Origin: Asticcacaulis biprosthecium C19
GTDB lineage: Bacteria > Pseudomonadota > Alphaproteobacteria > Caulobacterales > Caulobacteraceae
Direction: 5' to 3'
DNA length: 48,723 nucleotides
Assembly: GCF_000204015.1 (NCBI RefSeq)
Contig: NZ_GL883078.1
Span: forward strand, 183,901 to 232,623
The position numbers were made by a program, and so were the translations under genes. Position 1 is the first letter of the stretch. Each line of letters begins with the position of its first letter. The notes under the pieces were generated by a model that was not told where the DNA came from, ran no database searches, and worked only from the letters and a program-made list of their open reading frames with translations. Shown in pieces: positions 33,504 through 41,724 of the stretch.

Positions 33504-34700
33504 ATGCGCACCGCCTTTTACGACCGGGTCGACACCACCCTCGCTGATATGGCCGCCCGCGGCCTGACCAAGCCCGAACACGTCATCGCCTCAAAGCAAC
33601 GACCGGCCCTGACCCTGGCGGACGGCCGTCAGGTCGTCAACTTCTGCGCCAACAACTATCTCGGCCTGGCCGACCACCCCGACATCATCGAGGCCGGCCG
33701 CGAAGCGTTGCTCAGCCACGGCTCCGGCATGGCCAGCGTCCGTTTTATCTGTGGCACCCAGGACCTGCACAAGCAACTGGAGGCGCGCATCGCAGCCTAT
33801 GTCGGCAAGGACGACGCCATCCTCTACGCCGCCTGTTTCGACGCCAATGGCGGGGTGTTCGAACCGCTGCTGGGTGAAGAGGACGCCATCGTCTCGGACT
33901 CCCTGAATCACGCCTCGATCATCGACGGCGTTCGCCTGACCAAGGCGAAGAAATACCGCTTCAAAAACGCCGACCTCAACGACCTGGAAGACCAGCTCAA
34001 GGCGGCTCGCGCCGCTGGCGCCCGCACAGTCCTGATCGCTACGGATGGTGTCTTTTCGATGGACGGCTATTTCGCGCCGCTGGACGGCATTGCCGAACTG
34101 GCCGACCGCTACGACGCCTTGATCATGGTCGACGACTGTCACGCCACCGGCTTTGTCGGCCCCAAGGGCGCCGGCACGCCGCACCGCCTCAAGGTCGCCG
34201 ACCGGGTCGATATCCTGACAGGCACCTTCGGCAAGGCGCTCGGCGGCGCCATGGGCGGCTACGTCGCCGCGCGCAGGTCCGTCATCGATTTGCTGCGGCA
34301 AAGGTCGCGGCCGTATCTCTTCTCCAATGCCCTGGCCCCCGCCGTCACGGCCGCCTCGCTCAAGGCCATCGACCTGGCCGAGGCCGGTGACGCGTTGCGC
34401 GATCGTTTGTCCGCCAATGCCGCCCGTTTCCGTGCCGGGCTCAGCAAGGCCGGGTTCAAACTCCTGCCGGGCTCGCACCCGATCATTCCAGTGATGCTGG
34501 GCGACGCCAAACTGGCGCAAAGCATGGCGGCTAAGCTGCTCGACCACGGCATCTATGTCATCGGCTTCTCCTTCCCGGTCGTCCCGGACGGCCAGGCGCG
34601 CATCCGTACCCAGATGTCAGCCGCTCACAGCTTCGAGCAGATCGATGCCGCCATCGCCGGATTTACCGCCGTCGGCCGGGACTTGGGGGTGGCGGCATGA
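33504..34700 (+). CDS. kbl: Glycine C-acetyltransferase (2-amino-3-ketobutyrate CoA ligase)
   Basis: PLP enzyme of the alpha-oxoamine synthase family that splits 2-amino-3-oxobutyrate with CoA into glycine and acetyl-CoA, the second step of threonine breakdown. The 398-residue protein has the PLP lysine at Lys244 (GTFGKALGG), the same number as in E. coli Kbl, with [13 protein letters not shown] near the N-terminus and [17 protein letters not shown] carrying the cofactor aspartate. The start has GGAGG 7 bases upstream. It overlaps tdh by 4 bases (ATGA), coupling the two steps and preventing loss of the unstable intermediate. Confidence 0.96.
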   Translation: MRTAFYDRVDTTLADMAARGLTKPEHVIASKQRPALTLADGRQVVNFCANNYLGLADHPDIIEAGREALLSHGSGMASVRFICGTQDLHKQLEARIAAYVGKDDAILYAACFDANGGVFEPLLGEEDAIVSDSLNHASIIDGVRLTKAKKYRFKNADLNDLEDQLKAARAAGARTVLIATDGVFSMDGYFAPLDGIAELADRYDALIMVDDCHATGFVGPKGAGTPHRLKVADRVDILTGTFGKALGGAMGGYVAARRSVIDLLRQRSRPYLFSNALAPAVTAASLKAIDLAEAGDALRDRLSANAARFRAGLSKAGFKLLPGSHPIIPVMLGDAKLAQSMAAKLLDHGIYVIGFSFPVVPDGQARIRTQMSAAHSFEQIDAAIAGFTAVGRDLGVAA

Positions 34701-35788
34701 GCGACGACGTGAAGCCCCTGACCGTGGCCCGGACGCGGCCAGCGACAATGCCAAAAACAATGTCTGCCCTCGCCAAGCTCAAGGCCGAGCCGGGTATGTG
34801 GCAGACCAACGTGCCGGTCCCCGTCTGCGGTCCGGACGAGGTGTTGATCCGCATCACCCATACGGCCATCTGCGGCACCGATATCCACATCTATAACTGG
34901 GATGACTGGGCGGCGAAGACCATTCCCGTCCCCATGGTGACCGGCCACGAATTCGCTGGCGAGATCGTCGAGATCGGTTCGCGCGTCACCCGCAATCTGT
35001 GGCTGGGCCAGCGCGTCTCCGGCGAAGGCCATGTCATCAGTCTGGACAGCGAAGCCGCCCGCATGGGTCGGTTCCACCTCGACCCCGACACAAAAGGCAT
35101 CGGCGTCAACCGGCCGGGTGCTTTTGCGCAATATCTCGCCCTACCCGCCTTTAATGTCGTCCCCCTGCCCGACCGCGTCTCTAACGAGGTCGGCGCTGTG
35201 CTGGATCCGTTCGGCAATGCCATCCACACCCTACAACAGACCGATGTGGTCGGCGCCGATGTGCTGGTCACCGGAGCTGGGCCGATCGGCATCATGGCCG
35301 CGGCGACGGCGCGCTTTATCGGCGCGCGCAGCGTCACCATCACTGACATCAATCCCTACCGTTTGGAGCTGGCCGGACGAATGTCCGATGTCCGCACGGT
35401 CGATGTGTCGAAGGTGGACCTTCACGACGTCCGCCGCGAGTTGGGCATCGCGAATGGCTACGACGTGGCGCTGGAAATGTCGGGCGCCAAACCGGCCATC
35501 CCCCAGGCACTGGAGCACCTGCGCATGGGTGGGGCCCTCACCTTGCTGGGCATCCCGTCGAGCGAGTCGACGGTGAACTGGTCTGACGTCATCATGAAGG
35601 CAATCACGATCCGCGGCGTCTATGGCCGCGAGATGTTCGAGACCTGGCGCAAGATGCTGGGCTTGATCGAGGCCGGCTTCCCGATCGAGCGCATCATCAC
35701 GCATCGTTTGCCGGCATCGCAGTTCCAGGCGGGTTTTGACGCGATGCGCTCGGGCCAGTCCGGCAAGGTCGTCCTGGCGTGGGATTAA
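34697..35788 (+). CDS. tdh: L-threonine 3-dehydrogenase lacking the structural zinc cysteines
   Basis: Zinc-dependent NAD dehydrogenase that oxidises threonine to 2-amino-3-oxobutyrate. Catalytic zinc ligands are kept: Cys59 (AICGTD), His84 and Glu85 (GHEF); the NAD site is [12 protein letters not shown]. The C-terminus ([14 protein letters not shown]) matches E. coli Tdh. In contrast, the loop that carries four cysteines for structural zinc in E. coli (93, 96, 99, 107) has the same length here but reads Ser115, Ser118, Ala121 and Asp129. A 21-residue N-terminal extension precedes the usual start ([11 protein letters not shown]22, ATG 34760); I keep ATG 34697 because it forms an ATGA overlap with kbl and has a GGGGGTGG site. 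The family is certain; the loss of structural zinc is the unusual point. Confidence 0.95.
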   Translation: MSDDVKPLTVARTRPATMPKTMSALAKLKAEPGMWQTNVPVPVCGPDEVLIRITHTAICGTDIHIYNWDDWAAKTIPVPMVTGHEFAGEIVEIGSRVTRNLWLGQRVSGEGHVISLDSEAARMGRFHLDPDTKGIGVNRPGAFAQYLALPAFNVVPLPDRVSNEVGAVLDPFGNAIHTLQQTDVVGADVLVTGAGPIGIMAAATARFIGARSVTITDINPYRLELAGRMSDVRTVDVSKVDLHDVRRELGIANGYDVALEMSGAKPAIPQALEHLRMGGALTLLGIPSSESTVNWSDVIMKAITIRGVYGREMFETWRKMLGLIEAGFPIERIITHRLPASQFQAGFDAMRSGQSGKVVLAWD

Positions 35789-35834
35789 GATTTGGGGCAG
35801 CCTTGCCTTCGCCGCGTAGCCGCCCTCATGAGTA

Positions 35835-35942
35835 AAGTGGGTCCACAGATTTCACAGATTGAGAGGGATTTTTTCGAGCGTTGCCGGTGCCCCGGAGCCA
35901 TTCACCTCAATCCTTCTAATCCCTCTAATCTGTGGACCACTT
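35835..35942. repeat. Long hairpin repeat after tdh
   Basis: Inverted repeat with arms of roughly 25-33 bases: left AAGTGGGTCCACAGATT...GAGAGGGATT (35835-35870) and right AATCCCTCTAATCTGTGGACCACTT (to 35942). The left arm has an 8-base insertion (TCACAGAT) relative to the right. It lies between convergent tdh and the CPBP gene. No transposase or target duplication is visible. It may be a small mobile palindrome (MITE-like) that also works as a bidirectional transcription barrier. Confidence 0.75.
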
Positions 35943-35956
35943 AACGTAGAATGCCG

Positions 35957-36811
35957 CTACGCGGCGGTATCAGGGCTGACCCGGCCACGCATGGCGCCGA
36001 ACACGAGACCCAGCCCGATCACAGCCCAGATAGCGACCACCGGCAACTGCTCGAACGCAAGGGATTTGTCGCCGACGGCGATGTCGTAGAACAGCCAACC
36101 GATGGCGCCGGCGTTCATCCCCTGGTGCACCAGCATGGCAATCAGCACGCTGCCGCGCGCCTTCGACAGCAGCCAGGCGACGAAGATCGACTGCCCGACC
36201 AGGAACAGCCAATAGCAGGCCAGGCCGATGGCGGTGAAGTCGCCGCCCGACAGGCTGGAGCCGTCCTTGGCCAGCCACAGCGGCGCATGCCAGTAGGTCC
36301 AGATTGTCCCGACAATGGCGCCGGTGACGAAGATGCCATAACGGTTGAACAGCACCGGCTGCGCGAAACCACGCCAGCCGGTTTCTTCCAGCAGCGGCCC
36401 GAGGAACAGCGCCACGCCATAGAAGGCGGCAATGATCCACCAATGGTCCCAACGGATCGCGCCGACATCATGGCCCAGCGCGGCGTAGATTCCGACACCG
36501 CCCAGGATGACCACCGGCGCAAACAGCACCGCCAGCAGGTACCACACCGCCCCGACCTTCCAACGCACCAGCCGCGACAACAAAGCGCCGGCCTCACGCG
36601 GACCGCCTGTCAGCAGCGACAGGAGGATCGCTGCGGCCGAGGGCCCGAACCCGCCGGCGAGCATCCGCATGATGGCGATGGGGTCCATACTCAGCAGGTT
36701 GGGTTTGATGTCATCGAGGATCGGCCACCAGCAGAACCACGACCAACCATAGGCCAGGGCGGTAAAAATCAGGACGAGTAACAGGGGACGTTCGGTTTTC
36801 CAGTTTTGCAT
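35957..36811 (-). CDS. CPBP-family intramembrane metalloprotease (CAAX protease-like)
   Basis: A 284-residue membrane protein with about eight helices. The Abi/CPBP motifs are present: EETGWRGF (the Glu-Glu pair), WHAPLWL (His) and HQGMNA (His), which build the intramembrane zinc site. Members cleave peptides or prenylated proteins, or act in self-immunity to bacteriocins. The ATG at 36811 is chosen because CGGAGGC precedes it by 6 bases; the longer frame to 36907 adds a hydrophilic Arg-rich stretch. It is divergent from the membrane AraC regulator gene, which may control it. Substrate unknown. Confidence 0.88.
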   Translation of the reverse strand: MQNWKTERPLLLVLIFTALAYGWSWFCWWPILDDIKPNLLSMDPIAIMRMLAGGFGPSAAAILLSLLTGGPREAGALLSRLVRWKVGAVWYLLAVLFAPVVILGGVGIYAALGHDVGAIRWDHWWIIAAFYGVALFLGPLLEETGWRGFAQPVLFNRYGIFVTGAIVGTIWTYWHAPLWLAKDGSSLSGGDFTAIGLACYWLFLVGQSIFVAWLLSKARGSVLIAMLVHQGMNAGAIGWLFYDIAVGDKSLAFEQLPVVAIWAVIGLGLVFGAMRGRVSPDTAA

Positions 36812-36936
36812 GTGAGCCTCCGTTGAGGCATCCCGGATATCGCGGTCCTTTCGGGTGTGTCGTCCCATGCGACAGGCCGGGACGTCCCGGCGTGACGGAT
36901 GCGACACGGCCTGCTAGATAGCCCGTGGGAGGCGAG

Positions 36937-38043
36937 ATGGTGGACACAACCTTACTTCTGGTTCTGGCGGCGGCAACCTGGGCGCAGGCGGCCTTTTGCA
37001 TCTGCGTCCTGGCGCGCAAGACGTGGGATACCCCGGCCTATGCACCTTTGGCCGCGCTGTTCGCCATCCTGTGTTTTGCCAGCGGGGGGCCGGTCGTCGC
37101 GGCCTTCGCCCCGCAGGCCGAGAAGGCGTTTTACGAATTGACGGTGCCCGCCTATCTCCTCGTCACGCCCGTATTGTGGACCGCCTTTGAAGGCTTCACC
37201 TCCGAAACGCGATGGCGGTTCGAAGCGCGCCACCTGCCCTATCTGGCGCCGCCGGCCACGGCACTGGTCCTGGTTCTGCTAGATATCTTCGTTGCGGAGG
37301 CGCCGGTGGGTTATGTGGTGGTAGTAGCCGTGCTGTGGGCGGGGACACTGGGTTTATGGTTGTGGCAGACGGGGCGGATGGTATTCACGGTCATGACGCG
37401 GCTGCCTGTCTATCGCCAACGGCTCAAGGCACTGTTTTCCGAAGGCCAGGGCGAACTCAACGGCGCCGAAGCTATTGCCATGGCCATACTGACCCTTTGG
37501 CTTATCGTGCTGATCGCTGTTGTCCTGCGCAATATGACAGGAGCTTCGTTCCTGCCCGACTGGACGGTGGCCGTCCTGTTCCTGGCACTGACCTGGTCGC
37601 TGGGCGGATGGGCATTGCATCAAAAGCCGGGTTTCGAAGGCCGTTACGTGACGGCGGACTCCTCCGAGTCGGAGAAGTACCAGAAATCCGCCCTGGCCGA
37701 CGCCCAGGGCCAGCGCATCGCCGACCGGCTCAAGGCCGCGATGGAAACAGACAAGCTGTATCTCGACCCGACCCTGTCGCTACCGAAGCTGGCGCGGCAC
37801 CTGCATGTGTCGGGCAATCACATTTCGCAGACACTGAACGGTGTGATCGGCCTGTCCTTTTTCGATTACGTCACCCGCTGGCGGGTCGAAGCCGCCAAGC
37901 CGGAGGTGCTGGCCGGGGCGAAAGGCATATTGGAGATCGCCTACGACAATGGCTTCAACGCGCGTTCGTCGTTCTACAGAGCCTTCAAGCGTGAGACAGG
38001 AATGACCCCGACCGAATATCGCGATCGCGGCGGGGTTACCTGA
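36937..38043 (+). CDS. Membrane-bound AraC-family transcriptional regulator
   Basis: A 368-residue regulator with an N-terminal membrane sensor (about seven helices, residues 4-230) and a C-terminal AraC DNA-binding domain (about 270-365). The DNA-binding part has both helix-turn-helix units: LSLPKLARHLHVSGNHISQTLN and GILEIAYDNGFNARSSFYRAFKRETGMTP. The segment after the membrane part (ESEKYQKSALADAQGQRIADRLKAAM) matches the linker of this subgroup. ATG 36937 has GGAGG 4 bases upstream; GTG 36925 is a weaker alternative. It is divergent from the CPBP protease gene and its end overlaps the convergent ornithine-cyclodeaminase-family gene by 8 bases. The signal sensed is unknown. Confidence 0.92.
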   Translation: MVDTTLLLVLAAATWAQAAFCICVLARKTWDTPAYAPLAALFAILCFASGGPVVAAFAPQAEKAFYELTVPAYLLVTPVLWTAFEGFTSETRWRFEARHLPYLAPPATALVLVLLDIFVAEAPVGYVVVVAVLWAGTLGLWLWQTGRMVFTVMTRLPVYRQRLKALFSEGQGELNGAEAIAMAILTLWLIVLIAVVLRNMTGASFLPDWTVAVLFLALTWSLGGWALHQKPGFEGRYVTADSSESEKYQKSALADAQGQRIADRLKAAMETDKLYLDPTLSLPKLARHLHVSGNHISQTLNGVIGLSFFDYVTRWRVEAAKPEVLAGAKGILEIAYDNGFNARSSFYRAFKRETGMTPTEYRDRGGVT

Positions 38044-38956
38044 GGGCAATCGCTGCCGCGGCCAGATCCTGGGAGGCTTCACCGACGCTCTTAAACAGGG
38101 TAATAACGTCCTCGCGGCGTTCGACCCGGGCCTCGCGGCAAAGGTCCGGCAAGGTGCCACGGATGTCCTCAAAGCGGATAATGCCGTGCGACAACGGCCC
38201 GGCCAGGTCGCCGGCCTCGCTCAGAGCGGCATGGCTGTCGACCCAGATGCTGGCCCGCGCCATGGCGGCATCATCGGCTTCGCGCATGTCGAGGGTATAG
38301 CCGCCGATCAGCGCCACATGTTGCCCCTGCGCCAGCCACTCGCCCTTGACGAGGGGCGTGTGGCTCAGGGTGGCGCAGGCGACAATATCGGCGCGTTGAA
38401 CCGCATAGGCCAGGTCCTCGGTCGCCGTTGCCGCGAAACCGTGGTCGCGCAGGCGGTGGGCCAGTTTTTCAGCATTGGCGTGGGTCGGGCTGTAGACCTC
38501 GACCGTGCGGATATCGCGGACGGCGCGGTAGGCGAAGGCGAGTTCGCTGGCGATACGGCCGGATCCGACCAACAGCAGGCGATGAGCGTGGCCGAGCGCC
38601 AGCCGGTCGGCGGCAATGGCGGCGACAGCGGCCGTGCGACGGGCGGTCAGTTCGCCGCCATCCAGCAGAGCACGGTGTTCGCCGGTGACGGCATCGAACA
38701 GCAGGTAGCTGGCGGTCACGGCGGGCAGGCTGCGAGCCGCGTTGCCGGGGGTGACGTTGACGATCTTGACGCCGCCGAAGCCTTCGGTCCAGGCCGGCAT
38801 CATCAGCAGGGTAGCGTCGGGTTCGCCGGCCTGGTGGACGGTATGAACATGACGCTGGGGGCTATCGGTTTTGCGTAACAAAAGCGCGGGTAAGTCGCGC
38901 ACCAGAACGTCGTAGGGCAGCCGTTCAATGAGGTCGCGGGCACTGAGAATTTGCAT
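38036..38956 (-). CDS. Ornithine cyclodeaminase / mu-crystallin family protein
   Basis: A 306-residue NAD(P)-binding protein. Family members deaminate ornithine to proline, or reduce cyclic imino acids such as delta1-piperideine-2-carboxylate and delta1-pyrroline-2-carboxylate. The Rossmann segment is LLLVGSGRIASELAFAYRAV and the substrate region GGVKIVNVTPGN carries the lysine conserved in the family. ATG 38956 has GGGAG upstream; the frame to 39034 is not supported. The neighbouring LysR and amaA-like genes suggest the imine-reductase role: making L-pipecolate from delta1-piperideine-2-carboxylate in lysine breakdown. That assignment is inference; ornithine cyclodeaminase is the alternative. 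Confidence 0.85.
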   Translation of the reverse strand: MQILSARDLIERLPYDVLVRDLPALLLRKTDSPQRHVHTVHQAGEPDATLLMMPAWTEGFGGVKIVNVTPGNAARSLPAVTASYLLFDAVTGEHRALLDGGELTARRTAAVAAIAADRLALGHAHRLLLVGSGRIASELAFAYRAVRDIRTVEVYSPTHANAEKLAHRLRDHGFAATATEDLAYAVQRADIVACATLSHTPLVKGEWLAQGQHVALIGGYTLDMREADDAAMARASIWVDSHAALSEAGDLAGPLSHGIIRFEDIRGTLPDLCREARVERREDVITLFKSVGEASQDLAAAAIALR

Positions 38957-39017
38957 GGTGTGGCTCCCTTTTTGCGCAGTGTTAGACCTGAGTTGACAGT
39001 CTTGCAAGGAAGGAAGA

Positions 39018-39207
39018 GGGAACACGGAAAACACCGAAGGCCGCTGCGCGGCAACACTGAAGACACGGAATTCCGGATGAACAATCTCCCGCGCGAAGCG
39101 CCGTGCGACAATGTAAAAATGGAGGGCGCTTCGCGCGGTTCAGCACTGACTTCCGTGTGTTCAGTGTCCGCCGCCAAAGGCGGCGCTTCAGTGTTTTCCG
39201 TGTTCCC
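39018..39207. repeat. 190-base nested palindrome between the LysR and cyclodeaminase-family genes
   Basis: A multi-part inverted repeat. Outer arms: GGGAACACGGAAAACAC... (39018-39042) with 39183-39207. Middle arms: CACTGAAGACACGGAA (from about 39054) with TTCCGTGTGTTCAGTG (about 39150-39165). Inner arms: CCGCGCGAAGCGCC (39089-39102) with GGCGCTTCGCGCGG (39125-39138), which are perfect. The whole could fold into one long hairpin. It ends 3 bases before the lysR stop codon. No protein is encoded in it with support. It is probably a mobile palindromic repeat. Confidence 0.82.
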
Positions 39208-39209
39208 GC

Positions 39210-40130
39210 TTACCTTGCCCCGGACAAATCGCTGGCCATCTCCGCTAATATCCACTCACGGAAGGCTCGCAGCGGCGGATGCTCTGCGCGTTCCGCCGGC
39301 CAGGCCAGGTAATAGGCTTCGGCGTTCTTCATCTCACCGCCATCCGGCAGATCCAGCGCCCGCACCAACTGCCCGGCCTTCAGTTCCTCCTCGATCAGAA
39401 ACGTCGGCAGCAAGGCCACCCCTAGCCCCGCCCGCGCCACCTGAGCCACCGTGGCGAACTGGTCGAACAACATGCCCTGGACGTGTTCCGCCGGCGCATT
39501 ATGCACCCTCAGCCAGCGCTCCCAGGCGTCCGGCCGCGTCGTCAAATGCAGCAGGGGCGCTGCGCGCAAATCCGACGCCGTGGCAAAGCCGTGCTGCGCC
39601 TTTAAGGCCGGGCTGCAGGCCGGCACGACGTATTCTTCGCGCAGCAGAACCGTCTCCGCTCCGGGCCACCGCCCCAGGCCATGATGGATGGCGGCATCCA
39701 GAGGTTCCAGGGCAAAGTCGAACACGGTCAGCCGCGTCATCAGGTTCAGGGTAATGCCTGGATTGGCGTTCAGAAACGACGGCAGGCGCGGCGCCAGCCA
39801 CCGCGTTCCGAACGTCGGCAGGATGGCCAGGTTCAGGGTCCCACCCAGTGGGTTGGCGCGCAGGTTCAGCGACGCCGTACCGATCTTTTTCAGGGCGTCA
39901 CGGATGTCGCGGGCATAGGCCTCACCACCTGGCGTCAGCCGGATGGTCTGGCGCTCACGGTGGAACAGTTCGACCTCCAACTGCTCTTCCAAAGCCTTGA
40001 TCTGGCGGCTGACCGCGCTCTGGGTCAGGTTCAGCTCGCGCGCCGCCAGGGTAACGCTGCCGGTACGTGCGGCGGCCTCGAAAGCCTGCAGATGCGACAG
40101 GGACGGTAAGAAGCGGCGGGGAGCTATCAT
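39210..40130 (-). CDS. LysR-family transcriptional regulator (GcvA/GcdR-like)
   Basis: A 306-residue activator-type regulator. An N-terminal winged helix-turn-helix (LSHLQAFEAAARTGSVTLAARELNLTQSAVSRQIKALEE, residues about 11-50; quoted in parts: SHLQAFEAAARTGS, LTQSAVSRQIK) is followed by a periplasmic-binding-protein-like effector domain (about 90-300). The pattern is that of the GcvA subgroup. It is divergent from the amaA-like oxidase gene, with a 140-base spacer rich in inverted repeats, so it most likely regulates the pipecolate/glutarate genes, as GcdR does for glutarate in Pseudomonas. The effector is not shown by the sequence. Confidence 0.92.
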   Translation of the reverse strand: MIAPRRFLPSLSHLQAFEAAARTGSVTLAARELNLTQSAVSRQIKALEEQLEVELFHRERQTIRLTPGGEAYARDIRDALKKIGTASLNLRANPLGGTLNLAILPTFGTRWLAPRLPSFLNANPGITLNLMTRLTVFDFALEPLDAAIHHGLGRWPGAETVLLREEYVVPACSPALKAQHGFATASDLRAAPLLHLTTRPDAWERWLRVHNAPAEHVQGMLFDQFATVAQVARAGLGVALLPTFLIEEELKAGQLVRALDLPDGGEMKNAEAYYLAWPAERAEHPPLRAFREWILAEMASDLSGAR

Positions 40131-40170
40131 ATTCTCAAATGGCCAAACATTCTGAAATGGAATGATCTGT

Positions 40171-40219
40171 TGCGCAAATATCGGTATATCGCGCTATATA
40201 TTGCGCGTAAACATACCGA
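40171..40219. promoter_or_regulatory. Nested inverted repeats in the lysR-amaA divergent promoter
   Basis: TCGGTAT (40181-40187) and ATACCGA (40213-40219) form a perfect 7-base pair, and TGCGCAAATAT / ATATATTGCGCG form a second, overlapping symmetric pair (about 40171-40207). The region is AT-rich and lies midway between the divergent genes, where a LysR tetramer would bind. The exact LysR box is not defined. Confidence 0.5.
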
Positions 40220-40270
40220 AAAAGAATAACATCACCTTTGCGAGTCCACTTTACAGGTCAGCGCCTTCCC

Positions 40271-41554
40271 ATGTCCGTACGCCCCACAACTCATGGACTT
40301 TGGGAGACCACAGCCCCGCCCGCGCCCGTCACCGCGGCGTTGGCGGGGGATGTTTCCTGCGATGTCGCCATTGTTGGCGGCGGCTATACCGGCCTGTCGT
40401 GCGCGCTGCACCTGGCCAAGCGCGGCCTGAAAGCCGTGGTCCTCGAAGCGAAATCGATCGGGTTCGGCGGCGCCGGCCGCAATGTCGGCCTGGTCAATGC
40501 CGGCATGTGGGTCATGCCCGACGAACTGCCGCGCGTCCTGGGCGACGTCCATGGCGACCGCCTGCTGAACCTGCTCGGCAATGCGCCGGCCGCCGTGTTC
40601 GACATCGTCGAGACCTACGGCATTGCCTGCGAACTGCAAAAGCAGGGTACCCTGCATTGCGCTCTCGGCGACGACGGCCTTAACGAACTCAAGCAGCGCG
40701 CGGCACAATGGCGTGCCCGCCAGGCGCCAGTCTACCTGCTGTCAGCCGAAGAAACCGCCCAGCGCATCGGCACCAAGGCCTATGCCGGATCTCTGTTGGA
40801 CCTGCGCGCCGGCACCATTCAGCCCATGGCCTATGTCCGCGGCCTGGCCTATGCCGCGGTCAAGGAAGGCGCTACGATCCATACCGACAGCCCGGTCACC
40901 GACGTCACGGCCACCGGCGACCGTTGGACCGCGCGCACGGCCGGCGGATCGGTCACCGCCAACTGGGTGGTCATGGCAACCGACGCCTACACCCAGGGGC
41001 CGTGGGAGATCATCCGCAAGGAACAGGTCCACCTGCCCTATTTCAACCTGGCCACGCAACCCCTGCCTGAGGACGTCCGTGCTTCGATCCTGCCGGGTCA
41101 GGAAGGCTGCTGGGACACCGAAGAAGTCCTGTCGTCCTTCCGAATGGATGCGCGCGGCCGGCTGGTCTTCGGTAGCGTTGGTGCGCTGCGCGGTACCGGC
41201 GAAGCCATTCATCGCGGCTGGGCGTTACGAGCTCTGCACAAGTTATTTCCGCAGATCGGGCCGGTGGAGTTCGAGGCCGAATGGTTCGGCTGGATCGGCA
41301 TGACCGACGACAACCTACCGCGCTTTCACAAATTTGCCGACCGCGTCGTCGGGATCAGCGGCTATAATGGCCGCGGAATCGCCCCCGGTACCGTCATGGG
41401 CCGCGCCCTGGCGGAACTCATCTCCGGCGAAAAGGCCGAAGAGGATTTGCCGCTGCCGCTGACGACGCCCGAGGCGGCGAAGATGCGGGCCTTGAAAGAA
41501 GTTTTTTACGAAGCCGGCGCTCAGGCCGTTCATCTGACTGGAGCCCGGTTTTAA
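40271..41554 (+). CDS. amaA: FAD-dependent amine/imino-acid oxidoreductase (AmaA-like, L-pipecolate oxidase candidate)
   Basis: A 427-residue DAO-family flavoprotein. The FAD-binding motif is DVAIVGGGYTGLS (Gly36, Gly38, Gly41), then SIGFGGAGRNVGLVNAGMW, a segment close to that of Pseudomonas AmaA, which oxidises L-pipecolate to delta1-piperideine-6-carboxylate. The C-terminal GISGYNGRGIAPGTVMGRALAELI completes the cofactor site. Start ATG 40271 is preferred; a TTG at 40238 is a less likely alternative. It is the first gene of the set leading to AmaB, GcdH and GcdG, which strongly supports a lysine/pipecolate role. Other DAO oxidases (for gamma-glutamylputrescine, sarcosine or similar amines) cannot be ruled out from sequence alone. 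Confidence 0.83.
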   Translation: MSVRPTTHGLWETTAPPAPVTAALAGDVSCDVAIVGGGYTGLSCALHLAKRGLKAVVLEAKSIGFGGAGRNVGLVNAGMWVMPDELPRVLGDVHGDRLLNLLGNAPAAVFDIVETYGIACELQKQGTLHCALGDDGLNELKQRAAQWRARQAPVYLLSAEETAQRIGTKAYAGSLLDLRAGTIQPMAYVRGLAYAAVKEGATIHTDSPVTDVTATGDRWTARTAGGSVTANWVVMATDAYTQGPWEIIRKEQVHLPYFNLATQPLPEDVRASILPGQEGCWDTEEVLSSFRMDARGRLVFGSVGALRGTGEAIHRGWALRALHKLFPQIGPVEFEAEWFGWIGMTDDNLPRFHKFADRVVGISGYNGRGIAPGTVMGRALAELISGEKAEEDLPLPLTTPEAAKMRALKEVFYEAGAQAVHLTGARF

Positions 41555-41587
41555 CCCCCAACGTTTTTGAGAAGCTGATGAAGTAGA

Positions 41588-41694
41588 CCCCTCCACCGCT
41601 TCGCGGTCCCCCTCCCCACCTTCGGTAGGGAGGAGAAGAACAAACCTCTCCTCCCCATGATAATGGGGAGGGGGACCGCGAAGCGGTGGAGGGG
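41588..41694. repeat. Large GC-rich palindrome upstream of amaB
   Basis: Perfect 31-base inverted repeat arms at 41588-41618 and 41664-41694 (core CTCCACCGCTTCGCGG), with a 45-base centre that holds a further CTCCCCAT/ATGGGGAG hairpin. It lies in the 170-base gap between amaA and amaB. The CTCCCC and GCTTCGCGG words recur at 44.5 kb, so this is a repeat family. It could attenuate or stabilise the operon transcript. Confidence 0.85.
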
Positions 41695-41724
41695 TACTTC
41701 CCCGAACCCGACAGGACCACCACC

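Noticed and set aside
39061-39209. Coding frames in the 39.0-39.2 kb gap.
   Set aside because: They consist of the nested palindrome and do not resemble any protein.
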